Shown here in pieces: positions 9,106 to 17,032 of a DNA stretch of 64,000 nucleotides. The notes beneath the pieces were generated by a model that saw nothing but the letters and a program-made list of their open reading frames with translations, was not told the DNA's origin and did no database searches. The DNA is taken from contig NZ_CP115913.1 of assembly GCF_027938815.1 (NCBI RefSeq), positions 5,490,001 through 5,554,000 on the forward strand, in the 5' to 3' direction. The DNA comes from Oceanirhabdus sp. W0125-5 (GTDB taxonomy: Bacteria > Bacillota > Clostridia > Clostridiales > Clostridiaceae). The stretch's first letter is position 1. Every line of letters begins with the position of its first letter. Both the position numbers and the translations under genes were made by a program.

Positions 9106-9240
9106 TTGACTTGGTAAAGTCGGTTCCTAGAAAAGGCTCTGTGCAAAGACTGCATAAGAATTAGAACAAGGTTTTGTTCAGAGCCCAATTTTAGTAGATT
9201 AATTTTAAAAAAATATTTTTGTGTAGTCTTTGCTCAATAT
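9106..9240 (+). promoter_or_regulatory. Candidate structured 5' leader of the CD3324-like gene
   Basis: The space between the histidine kinase and the CD3324-like gene (8853-9273) is very AT-rich apart from this part. GGCTCT (9135-9140) pairs with AGAGCC (9180-9185) and stacks on GAACAA/TTGTTC (9164-9169/9174-9179). GCAAAGACTGCAT (9143-9155) can pair with 9221-9233 over 13 positions, two of them G-U. The last pairing interleaves with the first, giving a pseudoknot or two alternative folds. A small GACTT/AAGTC hairpin (9108-9121) precedes it. It matches no riboswitch class that I recognise. Seen directly; function inferred. Confidence 0.45.
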
Positions 9241-9273
9241 TTACATTTTATTAAGTAGATAGGAGCAATGATT

Positions 9274-9549
9274 ATGAAATATGAAAAAGCTGATAATATA
9301 TTACCAAAAGATGTGATTGAATTAATTCAACAATACATGGATGGTGGCTATTTATATATTCCTACAAAAGCTGAAAATAAGAAAGCTTGGGGAGAAAATA
9401 GTGGTACAAAAGATAGTCTAAAGAAAAGAAATAGAGAGATATTTAATAGATACAATGATGGAATCTCTATTAAACAACTTAATAAAGAGTACTATCTTAC
9501 TGAGCATAGTATTCGAAGAATTATCAGACAAGAAAAAGCAGTTGGATAA
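9274..9549 (+). CDS. CD3324-family small HTH protein
   Basis: 91 residues. It begins MKYEKADNILPKDVIELIQQ, has YLYIPTKAENKKAWGENSG in the middle, and ends in a helix-turn-helix-like segment (REIFNRYNDGISIKQLNKEYYLTEHSIRRII). This matches the small Firmicute proteins related to Mor/CD3324, presumed DNA-binding regulators of unknown target. The ATG at 9274 is preferred over the ATG two codons earlier because AGGAG then lies at normal spacing (eight bases). The long leader upstream suggests RNA-level control. A strong terminator follows. It is one of the few plus-strand genes in this part. Confidence 0.8.
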   Translation: MKYEKADNILPKDVIELIQQYMDGGYLYIPTKAENKKAWGENSGTKDSLKKRNREIFNRYNDGISIKQLNKEYYLTEHSIRRIIRQEKAVG

Positions 9550-9554
9550 ATTTA

Positions 9555-9604
9555 AAAATGGTATTTGATATTCTAATTTTAGATTATCAAATACCATTTT
9601 TTTT
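9555..9604 (+). terminator. Strong intrinsic terminator after the CD3324-like gene
   Basis: AAAATGGTATTTGATA and its exact complement form a 16-bp stem with a 14-base loop, followed by TTTTTTTT on the plus strand. Confidence 0.92.
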
Positions 9605-9659
9605 ATGTGTATTTGTATCCTTTTAAACAGGCAACTTTAATACAGATTCATCTATGTAC

Positions 9660-9689
9660 TTGAGATAATAAGAAGATGAATGCTAATAT
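9660..9689 (+). promoter_or_regulatory. Promoter candidate cut off from its GNAT gene by the IS
   Basis: TTGAGA (9660-9665) and TAATAT (9684-9689) are separated by 18 bases. Removing the IS and one 8-bp target copy places this about 50 bases upstream of the GNAT start codon at 11517. It is probably the original promoter, now 1.8 kb away. Confidence 0.45.
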
Positions 9690-9717
9690 TTTATTTGAGC
9701 ATAGCAAATGTATGAAA

Positions 9718-11501
9718 GTAACGATGGTAGTGTCAAAAGTATATGAAAATTGATAAGGAATATAAGGATTTAAAGACAAGAAGATTAATTTAGTTGAGAA
9801 TGGAAAATTGAAAATGGAAAACGAAGGATATTTCTCTCCGAGAAATTGAAAAGATTAATATTTTTTATCCCGAAAGGGATGTGTGATTCTAAAAAAGGGT
9901 ATGGCAAATAAACCTATGATATAGGTCGATTTTAAAATAATGCGATATTAAGATTGGCAGTATGACTCAGCTAATTTCATTAATTTGCACCAACGTGCAG
10001 GCATGGTTTCCAACTCTTCAAGTTCTGGAATTATTACAGGAACTTTTTGTTCTAAGCTTGCATGAGGTTTCAAGAAATTGAAGTATGTACAAAAAAGAAT
10101 TATATGAGTTATAGAGCCGTTTGAGCTATTGTAGCCATTAGTAGTCTTATAACTTCTCTTAAAGGTTCTGTTTAATCGTTCAATAATCTGTTTTAAAGGA
10201 CGATATTCAGCTGAAACTTCATCATCATTGGTAAGTCCAATTACTTGCATGACATCAAAATTAATATCGTGATTAGCGAAGAAAACTTCTGCTAACAGAT
10301 ATATTGGATTACCATCAACTACTAGTTTAAGGCTTTCAGGAAGTTTTTCGTACTTAGTGATAACATCGTAGATGGCTCTACAAGCTAAGAAAGTATCGCG
10401 ATTAGGCGAAACTCTATACGAGAGAATTATCTTTTTAACAGCATCAAAGAAGAAACATATATAGTTCCATTTACCATTGACTTTGATGTATGTTTCATCG
10501 CCGCATATAGATTCTGTTGGATTATAGGGATAGTTGTCCACCATTGGTTTTAGTAGAACAGAAGCAGCTGCAGCGTAGTTTAGCACAGTTTGATGTGATA
10601 TTTTAACACAATGAACTTCTCTCATGATAGCTGCTGTTTTTCTTGAAGATAATCCGTAATTTACGTAGTAAGTCATTATTAAGCCAAATACGTGGGATGA
10701 TGAATACATCTTGGATAAGGATATATTACTTTGCACAGGACTATCGCCCTTTAGAGATGCAAAATCGAAATCAAATTCTCTAAATATATATCTAACTTTA
10801 GTGTCATAGGGTTTTTCTTTGGTAATAGACTTTAAGTTGTTTTTATAAAAAGAACAGTTGTTGTTTCGGCATTTGTAAATGGTAAAATTACTACGATTTT
10901 TAATTCGTTCTAAAAATTTATTGCAATGAGGACACTTAAATCTTACCTGCTTATCATAAAGGTTTTTAGTGTTAAAGTTAGTGGAACAGACTTTGCATTT
11001 ATATTGACCACGCCCTCCATTGTTATCGTATAGATAAATATTTGGAGCATTGCATTTAGGACAACTGATTTTAGAACTCACGTGAGAACGTCCTTTTTGA
11101 GTTCTAACAGGAGCTAACTCTTTACCTTTGAGTTTATAATGCTCCGATAGGAGTTCTCTGTAATCTAACCTTTCAGGTTTCACAATTATTGGTTTATCAT
11201 CCACTTGTATTTTCCTGTAAGGTTTATCTAAAGTATCAGAATTGGGGATCTTATTGAGTCCTTTTCCAGTCAATAAAATAATGAGTAGATTTATAACTTG
11301 CTTAAGAAAAACAATATACAAAACTAAATAATAATTAATCATGTTAAAAACTTGCCTCCTTATCTTTGGTTATATATTTTTTTTCGCAAACTAAAATTAA
11401 CACCTTTAGAGGGAGGGGGCAAGTCTAATATAGATAAAGTATTGAAAATCAAGGGGTTACGTCGAAAGTACCATTAAAACTTTTGACAATACCGTAACGA
11501 T
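9718..11501. mobile_element. IS6-like insertion sequence with 8-bp target duplication
   Basis: The element spans 9726-11493 (1768 bp). Its ends are inverted repeats, GGTAGTGTCAAAAGT on the left and GGTATTGTCAAAAGT read inward from the right (14 of 15 match). The octamer GTAACGAT directly flanks both ends (9718-9725 and 11494-11501), a clean target duplication of the length IS6 elements make. It holds one DDE transposase gene on the minus strand. About 220 bp between the transposase stop and the left end are non-coding and include a hairpin (ATTTCTC/GAGAAAT near 9830) resembling the repeat at 49255-49537. The intact ends and duplication suggest a recent insertion. Confidence 0.93.
9948..11342 (-). 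CDS. IS6-like DDE transposase with N-terminal zinc fingers
   Basis: 464 residues, much longer than the roughly 235 of IS26-type enzymes. The extension carries two Cys4-type zinc motifs: CPKC...CKVC (about 94-118) and CPHC...CRNNNC (about 137-163). The catalytic core has CGDETYIKVNGKWNY (first Asp), LVVDGNPIY (second Asp) and IIERLNRTFKRSY (Glu), the DDE triad in IS6/IS240 style. It would cut and join its own inverted repeats. The ATG has AGGAGG twelve bases upstream, a slightly long spacing. No frameshift or stop is seen, so the enzyme looks functional. Confidence 0.9.
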   Translation of the reverse strand: MINYYLVLYIVFLKQVINLLIILLTGKGLNKIPNSDTLDKPYRKIQVDDKPIIVKPERLDYRELLSEHYKLKGKELAPVRTQKGRSHVSSKISCPKCNAPNIYLYDNNGGRGQYKCKVCSTNFNTKNLYDKQVRFKCPHCNKFLERIKNRSNFTIYKCRNNNCSFYKNNLKSITKEKPYDTKVRYIFREFDFDFASLKGDSPVQSNISLSKMYSSSHVFGLIMTYYVNYGLSSRKTAAIMREVHCVKISHQTVLNYAAAASVLLKPMVDNYPYNPTESICGDETYIKVNGKWNYICFFFDAVKKIILSYRVSPNRDTFLACRAIYDVITKYEKLPESLKLVVDGNPIYLLAEVFFANHDINFDVMQVIGLTNDDEVSAEYRPLKQIIERLNRTFKRSYKTTNGYNSSNGSITHIILFCTYFNFLKPHASLEQKVPVIIPELEELETMPARWCKLMKLAESYCQS

Positions 11502-11516
11502 TTAGGGGGATATTTT

Positions 11517-12095
11517 ATGGAAAACAATAAAGGAATAAACATTGAAAGTTTCTTAGAAGGAGACAAAGTATATTTAAGGAGATTAGATATAACCGATCTT
11601 GAAATTTATGCAAACTCATTAGTAAATTTAGATATAAAATCTAGAATATTTACAGGTTGTACAGGAGTATTCACCAAAGCCCAAACAGAAAAGTGGATAA
11701 ATTCAATACTAACTGATAACTCTAGGATTGACTTTTTAATAATATCAAAAGAAGACAATAGTGTAGTTGGTGATGTTGTTTTAAATGAAATTAATAGAAC
11801 TAAGAGAAGTTCAAATATAAGAATAGGTATATTTAACAGTTGTAACTTTGGAAAAGGTTATGGAACTGAAGCAATGGTTTTAGCTTTGAATTATGGATTT
11901 GGTATGTTTAATTTACACAGAATAGAGCTTACAGTTTATGATTTCAACGAAAGAGCAATTCACGTTTATGAAAAAGTAGGATTTAAAAAAGAAGGTGTGT
12001 TAAGAGATTATCTGTATTTCAATCATAAGTACTATGATGCTATAGTCATGAGTATTTTAGAAGATGACTTTAGACAAAAACACTTATCTGAATAA
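11517..12095 (+). CDS. GNAT N-acetyltransferase, RimJ/RimL-like
   Basis: 192 residues. It opens with a family-specific lead (FLEGDKVYLRRLDITDLE), has the acetyl-CoA loop GKGYGTEAM and the conserved NLHRIELTVYDFNERAIHVYEKVGFKKEGVLRD of the RimJ/L group. Probably acetylates a small molecule or peptide N-terminus; target unknown. The ATG follows GGGGGATATTTT. The right end of the IS6-like element lies only 23 bp upstream, so the native promoter has been displaced and expression now probably depends on the element or on read-through. The coding frame is undamaged. Confidence 0.88.
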   Translation: MENNKGINIESFLEGDKVYLRRLDITDLEIYANSLVNLDIKSRIFTGCTGVFTKAQTEKWINSILTDNSRIDFLIISKEDNSVVGDVVLNEINRTKRSSNIRIGIFNSCNFGKGYGTEAMVLALNYGFGMFNLHRIELTVYDFNERAIHVYEKVGFKKEGVLRDYLYFNHKYYDAIVMSILEDDFRQKHLSE

Positions 12096-12121
12096 CTAAG
12101 ATTATAAAAAAATTTTTCATA

Positions 12122-12204
12122 TTTCACATAAGTATTTGCAGTTACATTAAATAACTTCCATTCAATTTATTTAAGTAACTGTAAATACTATATTAGATGT
12201 GAAA
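12122..12204. repeat. Long imperfect inverted repeat after the GNAT gene
   Basis: AGTATTTGCAGTTAC (12131-12145) pairs with GTAACTGTAAATACT (12175-12189), and TTTCACAT (12122-12129) pairs with ATGTGAAA (12197-12204). No T-run follows, so it is not a typical terminator and may be a small palindromic element. Beyond it, 12205-12450 holds no gene I can support apart from the weak remnant listed next. Confidence 0.6.
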
Positions 12205-12296
12205 AAGGCAAACTATCCAATTGTATTTATTATTGCACCTATTATGATTTATGCTAACTGGAAAAATGAATACTTACCCATATATCAATTAATCAC

Positions 12297-12377
12297 TTAT
12301 GACCATCTTTTAAGATTTTTTAGATTCTTATTTAAGTATTCCCTAGCTTCAGCATCAGTATATCCTTCTTTTATCAT
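12297..12377 (-). pseudogene. Possible C-terminal gene remnant
   Basis: A short minus-strand frame encodes MIKEGYTDAEAREYLNKNL and ends after a few more residues at TAA (12297-12299). The composition is that of a real protein C-terminus, rich in Lys/Glu/Asn with a plausible amphipathic helix, but the frame is closed upstream by a stop near 12402 and no ribosome binding site precedes it. It may be the tail of a lost gene. Weak support. Confidence 0.25.
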
Positions 12378-12450
12378 AAATACTATCCAGACAGTATTTA
12401 CTTATTTAATTATGACATTATTATAAGATACCTATTATGACAACTGTATG

Positions 12451-13110
12451 TCATATATTATTTTTCAAATGAACCTTTTCAATATTTTCATATTTAAAAT
12501 AATTTCTAACAGTAATTTCCCATAAATAAAAAGATGCTATAGTATTATATGGTGCGAACCTGTTCTTAAACTTTTCAAATTCTTTAATACTAGGCTCTTC
12601 TTTCATATTATAAAGCCATTTTAATCCCTTTCTGATTCCTAAATCATTGTAGCTCATAACATTTTTTCTATTTAAGCAAAAAATCAAGAACATTTCAGCA
12701 GTCCAAACACCTATCCCCTTTATTTTAACAAGTTGTTCTATAATCTCTTCATCTGACATCATAGGAAAATTCTCTAAACCTAATTCATTTTTTTTAACCA
12801 CCTTTGCAATATTTCTTATATAACTTATTTTAGTCTTTGACAGTCCGCAATTTCTTAATGCTTCAAAACTTGCTTTAAGTATATTATCAGGATTTATATC
12901 TATGATAAACTCTTCAAATCTATTCCATATTGAAATGGCTGCTTTATATGCTAATTGTTGAAATACTATACTATTAACTAAAGCAATAAATGAATCTTGA
13001 ATATATTCTCTATTTATTTCACCAATAGAATCAATCAACATTCTCATTTTATCATCTTTGTTTTTTAAACCTTCTATTTCACTTTTAGTAATTATTATTT
13101 TTTTATACAT
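12451..13110 (-). CDS. DNA-3-methyladenine glycosylase II-like (HhH-GPD) enzyme
   Basis: 219 residues of the HhH-GPD base-excision repair superfamily. FIALVNSIVFQQLAYKAA is the family's opening helix motif, LVKIKGIGVWTAEMFLIF the helix-hairpin-helix, and YNDLGIRKGL carries the catalytic Asp in the AlkA arrangement. It should remove alkylated purines from DNA. The N-terminal TBP-like domain of E. coli AlkA is absent, as in short Firmicute members. The ATG has AGGAGG about 13 bases upstream, a long spacing. Single gene, divergent from the protease operon. Confidence 0.87.
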   Translation of the reverse strand: MYKKIIITKSEIEGLKNKDDKMRMLIDSIGEINREYIQDSFIALVNSIVFQQLAYKAAISIWNRFEEFIIDINPDNILKASFEALRNCGLSKTKISYIRNIAKVVKKNELGLENFPMMSDEEIIEQLVKIKGIGVWTAEMFLIFCLNRKNVMSYNDLGIRKGLKWLYNMKEEPSIKEFEKFKNRFAPYNTIASFYLWEITVRNYFKYENIEKVHLKNNI

Positions 13111-13449
13111 ATTAATAGGTTATCCTCCTATATATTCTTTAGTACTTACATTATCTTCTATAGGTTAAAGTTTTGTTTTCCAATTTAATTTTCACCTTAA
13201 TCTTTCAAACTCATCTACATTAAGCTTTCTCTTTTGTCCGAATAATCAAAATATTAAAGTTATTTTTTTACATTTATACTTATTCTGTAATAGGAATAAA
13301 TATAAATAATTCAAAATAATTGAAATTATATCAATGTTTTACGAAAAAAAATAGTAGTTTTATTGCAGTATATTACAAAAAAAACTAAATTTTCATAGTA
13401 AGATATTACTTGTACTTATATAAATATAAAATCAAGGGAGGAATTCTTT
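13111..13449. other. Divergent intergenic region, no gene seen
   Basis: About 340 bp of very AT-rich sequence between the glycosylase and matrixin genes. It must hold both promoters, but I could not single out convincing -35/-10 pairs. No ORF with a ribosome binding site and no strong hairpin was found. Confidence 0.6.
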
Positions 13450-14007
13450 ATGAACAAAAAAATTAAAAGTTTATTAACTTGTTGTTTATTTAGTGGTTTA
13501 CTATTTAGTTCTGTTTCTGTCTATGCTTATAATACTTATGGTTATCAAAAAGTAACAGGAATATCTAATGAATTTTATTATGTAGATTCAGGAGTTTCAA
13601 CAACGTATGAAACAGCAATTGATGATGCAGTTGACGATTGGGAAAGTCAAGTAAGTAGTTTAAGTCTTAGACAAACAACTAATCAATCGGCTTCTAATAT
13701 GGATTTTTATACTTATTCTAAGAGCGATAACGTGTTAGGTTATACTCAGTTTTATACTAATGCTACTTTAGATCCAGGTGCACCTGATAAAAATTGGTAT
13801 TGGAATAAAATCTATTTAAACACTGCTACTTTAGGTAGTAAGGATGGTCCTAAAAAACAAGGTGTTACAGCTCATGAAGTTGGACATGCATTAGGCTTAG
13901 CTCATGATAATAGTAATCCTAATGTTTTGATGTGTCAAACCTCATCTGGTCGTAAAGTAGAGACTGTACAAAGCGATGATAAAAATGGTGTAAATAGTAT
14001 ATATTAA
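13450..14007 (+). CDS. Secreted matrixin-type zinc metalloprotease
   Basis: 185 residues. A signal peptide (residues 1-26, MNKKIK then a hydrophobic stretch ending VSVYA) is followed directly by a catalytic domain. HEVGHALGLAH (142-152) is the metzincin HExxHxxGxxH zinc motif, and NPNVLM gives the Met-turn (M161). Upstream, the segment with VDDWESQ fits the matrixin helix. There is no propeptide with a Cys switch and no anchoring domain, so the enzyme is probably released. The ATG follows GGGAGG at good spacing. It forms an operon with the next gene (19-bp gap). The secreted target is unknown. Confidence 0.9.
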   Translation: MNKKIKSLLTCCLFSGLLFSSVSVYAYNTYGYQKVTGISNEFYYVDSGVSTTYETAIDDAVDDWESQVSSLSLRQTTNQSASNMDFYTYSKSDNVLGYTQFYTNATLDPGAPDKNWYWNKIYLNTATLGSKDGPKKQGVTAHEVGHALGLAHDNSNPNVLMCQTSSGRKVETVQSDDKNGVNSIY

Positions 14008-14026
14008 TTATCAGGAGGAATTTTAT

Positions 14027-14806
14027 ATGTTAAGAAAAAAAATATTTGTAGCTTTTAGTTTGTCTGCATTATTAGGTATTTCGTATTTAGGTCTTAATAA
14101 TTTGTTATCCGTAAATGAAAATGTTGCTGCGACAATTGGAGTTAATGACTTATCAACTACATCGTTAAACGAAAAAACTGAAAATGGGAATAACAATTAC
14201 TTAAATGAGAACGATAATAATAAAATATACAAAAAAATTTCAACAGAAGTCGATTTTGCCAAAGCATATGATGATTTTGACTCATTATTAAAAGACTCTT
14301 CTTTAGTTGTATCTGGTAAAGTAAAAGATTTAAAATCATATATTACCGATTTTGACGCGATATATACTGCCTTTGAGTTAAATATTAAGGATGTTTTTAA
14401 AGGTACTGTTGATGAGAAGAAAATAAGTATTTATACTCAAGGTGGATCTATTCCATACGGAGAATACTTCGCTTCAAATGAAGAATTGTTCAAAATAAAA
14501 TTAAGTGAAGAAGCATTTAATCAAGCAAAAGAAGATTCTATTAATAAAGCAGATGAATTGGTTATTAGTACATTCGCCAATACCGAAAATATAGAGAAGA
14601 ATGATAGTTTATTGTTATTCTTAAATTTCGATGAAACTGAGAATAAATATTATATTGTTGGTAGTATACATTATGGTAAGTTTTTTTATGATGAAGAAAA
14701 CGAAGAATTTTATAGGTTAAATCACGAAGAGAAAATTGGAAATAAATCCAAAAAATTAAAAATAAAAGTTAATGCTTTTAAAAACAAAGTTAAAAATAAG
14801 ATTTAA
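14027..14806 (+). CDS. Exported protein encoded with the matrixin protease
   Basis: 259 residues, not assigned to a named family. The N-terminal hydrophobic segment (about 6-28) looks like a signal peptide or anchor without a lipobox. A low-complexity Asn/Glu-rich linker (about 40-70) precedes a domain of about 150 residues: SLVVSGKVKDLKSY, YTAFELNIKDVFKG and KISIYTQGGSIPYGEYF. These alternating strands fit a beta-barrel and resemble domains often seen in proteins encoded near secreted proteases. The tail is very Lys-rich (KKLKIKVNAFKNKVKNK). It starts with AGGAGG-ATG 19 bp after the protease stop, so it is co-translated. It could be an inhibitor, chaperone, substrate or wall-binding partner (inference). 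Confidence 0.7.
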   Translation: MLRKKIFVAFSLSALLGISYLGLNNLLSVNENVAATIGVNDLSTTSLNEKTENGNNNYLNENDNNKIYKKISTEVDFAKAYDDFDSLLKDSSLVVSGKVKDLKSYITDFDAIYTAFELNIKDVFKGTVDEKKISIYTQGGSIPYGEYFASNEELFKIKLSEEAFNQAKEDSINKADELVISTFANTENIEKNDSLLLFLNFDETENKYYIVGSIHYGKFFYDEENEEFYRLNHEEKIGNKSKKLKIKVNAFKNKVKNKI

Positions 14807-14939
14807 TCAGTGCTTTAATCACGTCTTTTTATACAAGATAACATTAAATTACTTATAAAACATACTACAATTCATATTTCTTAATGCAAACCAATAACTT
14901 AAAACATTGTTTATCATGTTAATTTTAGGAAGCATTTAA

Positions 14940-14969
14940 TTAAGGAGATGAATTAACTCATCTCCTTAA
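14940..14969. terminator. Bidirectional terminator between converging genes
   Basis: TTAAGGAGATGA and its perfect complement enclose a 6-base loop. AT-rich flanks on both sides allow termination of the exporter transcript from the right and the protease operon from the left. Confidence 0.75.
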
Positions 14970-14970
14970 T

Positions 14971-16758
14971 TTAACTAATATTCTCTATATCAAAATCTTG
15001 ATTATACGTTAAGTCTTCTTCTAGCTCCATATCTTTAATCAAATACATCTCCCATAATTTCTTAAAATATCCCTCTGTTTTAATTAGCTTAGAAAAGCTA
15101 CCTTTCTGAAGGATACGACCATTATCCATTACTACAACAGTATCAAACATATCTAGTAGATGCAGACGATGAATTGTGCAAATCACGCAACTTTTATTAT
15201 AAGCCTTAAAAAGCTCTTTAAAAATTAATCGTTCATTAAATGCATCAACATTACTAGTAACTTCATCTAAAAGCAACATATTTTTTCCTTTTGAAAAGAA
15301 TAATGCTCTAGCTAAAGCAAGTCTTTGCTTTTCACCACCAGATAAGTTTACACCTTTCTCTCTTATATCAGTTTTAATACCCTTAGGTAATCTTTCTATT
15401 ACTTCATTCAAGCGTGCAATATCTATTACCTTTTCAAGTTCCCCCTTATCAGCATCCAGCCCAAATGTTATATTATACTCTAATGTATTTTCAAATATTT
15501 CAACATCCTGTGGTGCTAACATTGCTGAATTACTTAATATATTTAACTGTGAATACTCCTTGTACTCTATAAATAACTTAACTTCTTCAGGTTCATAAAA
15601 TCCTGCAAGTATATTTATAAGAGTACTCTTACCACAACCACTAAGTCCTACTATTGCTATTTTACTATCATTAGTAATGTCCATATCAATATTTTGAAGA
15701 GTATCTTTTTCCTTGTCATACTTGAAATTCAGATTTCTGATTGAAACTTGATTCCATAAACTAATTCCTTCTTGAATTTTATCAGACTCATATTCACAGG
15801 AGGATTGTAGTATGGGATTTACTGATTCAATATCTGCTTTCCAACGTAGAGTTTCATAGAAATTACTTGTGATTTGAAAAAAAGCATCTCTCATCTGCTT
15901 ATAATAGTTAATAATTAATATGAAAGTACCAACCAAAATTGCTTCCCCAGATATCCTACAAGCCCATAAATAATATAGTATTATGGCAAATTCAGTTACA
16001 ATTCCACCTAGACCAATTATGAAACATCTAGGCTGATTAATCCAAAATTCATTCATGTGTTCTTTATAATATCCATCAAACTTTTTATCAAGTTCTTTAC
16101 TTGTCTCTTTTTTTAATCTAAGAGATATAATAGTCTTTATGTTACCCACGAAGTCTATAAGTCTTGCAGCATATGCATGTGAGTGTTCATTCTGCCTTTC
16201 CAAAATTGGATGTATTATCTTATTCATTTTTTGAACTACTACAAGATTCACTGTTGTTAGAGTTAAGCATATAGCAGAAATCTTCCATGAAATAATAGTC
16301 AGCACAATGACAGGACCTAAAGATAAAAGAAAATTCCCCAGATATTCATACTGCGCAAAACCAAAGTTTCTAATTGCTAGTCCTGCAGTATTAATTCTAT
16401 TTACAACTTCTCCTGAATGATGATCAGTATGCCATCTCATTGGCAAATTATAAACCTTACTATACATATCATTAATAAATCGTTGTTGATTTCTATATGC
16501 AGTGGTCATTTCAAAGAATCTCGCAGTATGATGGAAAATTTGAAAAACAAAGAACCCTACTAAATATAGGCCAAACCACCTTAATGTTGATGAAAGATAT
16601 TCTACTCCATTAATTTGAAGTGAGTTAATAGCTTTACCAAAGGCAAAAGGCTGTAGTAATTCTCCACTATAAGAGATCGTATGCAATATATAAAAGACAA
16701 TGACTTTCCAACGATCTTCCCCTGAATATTTCCATGCTTTTTTAAATAAATATATCAT
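14971..16758 (-). CDS. ABC exporter half-transporter (permease-ATPase fusion)
   Basis: 595 residues. An N-terminal transmembrane domain of about six helices (1-310) is joined to an ATPase domain with Walker A GLSGCGKST, a Q-loop at LAPQDVEIFEN, signature LSGGEKQR, Walker B LLLDEVTSN and H-loop CTIHR. It would act as a dimer exporting drugs, lipids or peptides. The acidic tail (ELEEDLTYNQDFDIENIS) is unusual. The ATG has GAGGAGG seven bases upstream, but that site is complementary to CCTCCTC 44 bases earlier, within a hairpin downstream of a tiny leader ORF. This arrangement points to translation attenuation, which suggests a substrate that stalls ribosomes. Confidence 0.9.
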   Translation of the reverse strand: MIYLFKKAWKYSGEDRWKVIVFYILHTISYSGELLQPFAFGKAINSLQINGVEYLSSTLRWFGLYLVGFFVFQIFHHTARFFEMTTAYRNQQRFINDMYSKVYNLPMRWHTDHHSGEVVNRINTAGLAIRNFGFAQYEYLGNFLLSLGPVIVLTIISWKISAICLTLTTVNLVVVQKMNKIIHPILERQNEHSHAYAARLIDFVGNIKTIISLRLKKETSKELDKKFDGYYKEHMNEFWINQPRCFIIGLGGIVTEFAIILYYLWACRISGEAILVGTFILIINYYKQMRDAFFQITSNFYETLRWKADIESVNPILQSSCEYESDKIQEGISLWNQVSIRNLNFKYDKEKDTLQNIDMDITNDSKIAIVGLSGCGKSTLINILAGFYEPEEVKLFIEYKEYSQLNILSNSAMLAPQDVEIFENTLEYNITFGLDADKGELEKVIDIARLNEVIERLPKGIKTDIREKGVNLSGGEKQRLALARALFFSKGKNMLLLDEVTSNVDAFNERLIFKELFKAYNKSCVICTIHRLHLLDMFDTVVVMDNGRILQKGSFSKLIKTEGYFKKLWEMYLIKDMELEEDLTYNQDFDIENIS

Positions 16759-16765
16759 TGCTATT

Positions 16766-16822
16766 CCTCCTCAAATAAGTTTTTTAAAAATACATTCATT
16801 AAAAAACTCTTTAGGGAGGAGG
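16766..16822 (-). promoter_or_regulatory. Ribosome-binding-site-sequestering hairpin (translation attenuator)
   Basis: On the minus strand CCTCCTC (16822-16816) is exactly complementary to the exporter ribosome binding site GAGGAGG (16772-16766). Inside, AGTTTTTTAA (16808-16799) pairs with TTAAAAAACT (16787-16778), with an 11-base loop. The nested stems would hide the start site. The leader ORF ends about 50 bases upstream. This is the layout of ermC-type attenuators. The pairing is seen directly; the mechanism is inferred. Confidence 0.7.
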
Positions 16823-16870
16823 TCGGATGCTATAAAGAAAAACATCAACAACCTTGCTTATAGGTCATAC

Positions 16871-16897
16871 TTACAATTTATCAAATTCCTTCTTCAT
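16871..16897 (-). CDS. Leader peptide MKKEFDKL
   Basis: Eight codons plus stop, preceded by AAGGGGTG six bases before the ATG, as good a ribosome binding site as any gene nearby. It sits about 110 bases upstream of the exporter start and just before the hairpin that masks the exporter ribosome binding site. The likely role is to let a stalled ribosome open that hairpin. It is too short to be a product in itself. Confidence 0.6.
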   Translation of the reverse strand: MKKEFDKL

Positions 16898-17032
16898 GTT
16901 TTTCACCCCTTCTTAATTTGTATAGTTATATTTTACTATAAATGTAATATAATAAAAACAATTGTATTTTTCCATACAATGTATCCCTGTGGCCATTCCA
17001 TAGTTTACATGCCCCTTCATCTCTTTATATCT

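Noticed and set aside
12199..12426. 75-residue plus-strand frame after the GNAT gene
   Set aside because: No start signal and no recognisable domain; the minus strand of the same area has a better-looking remnant.
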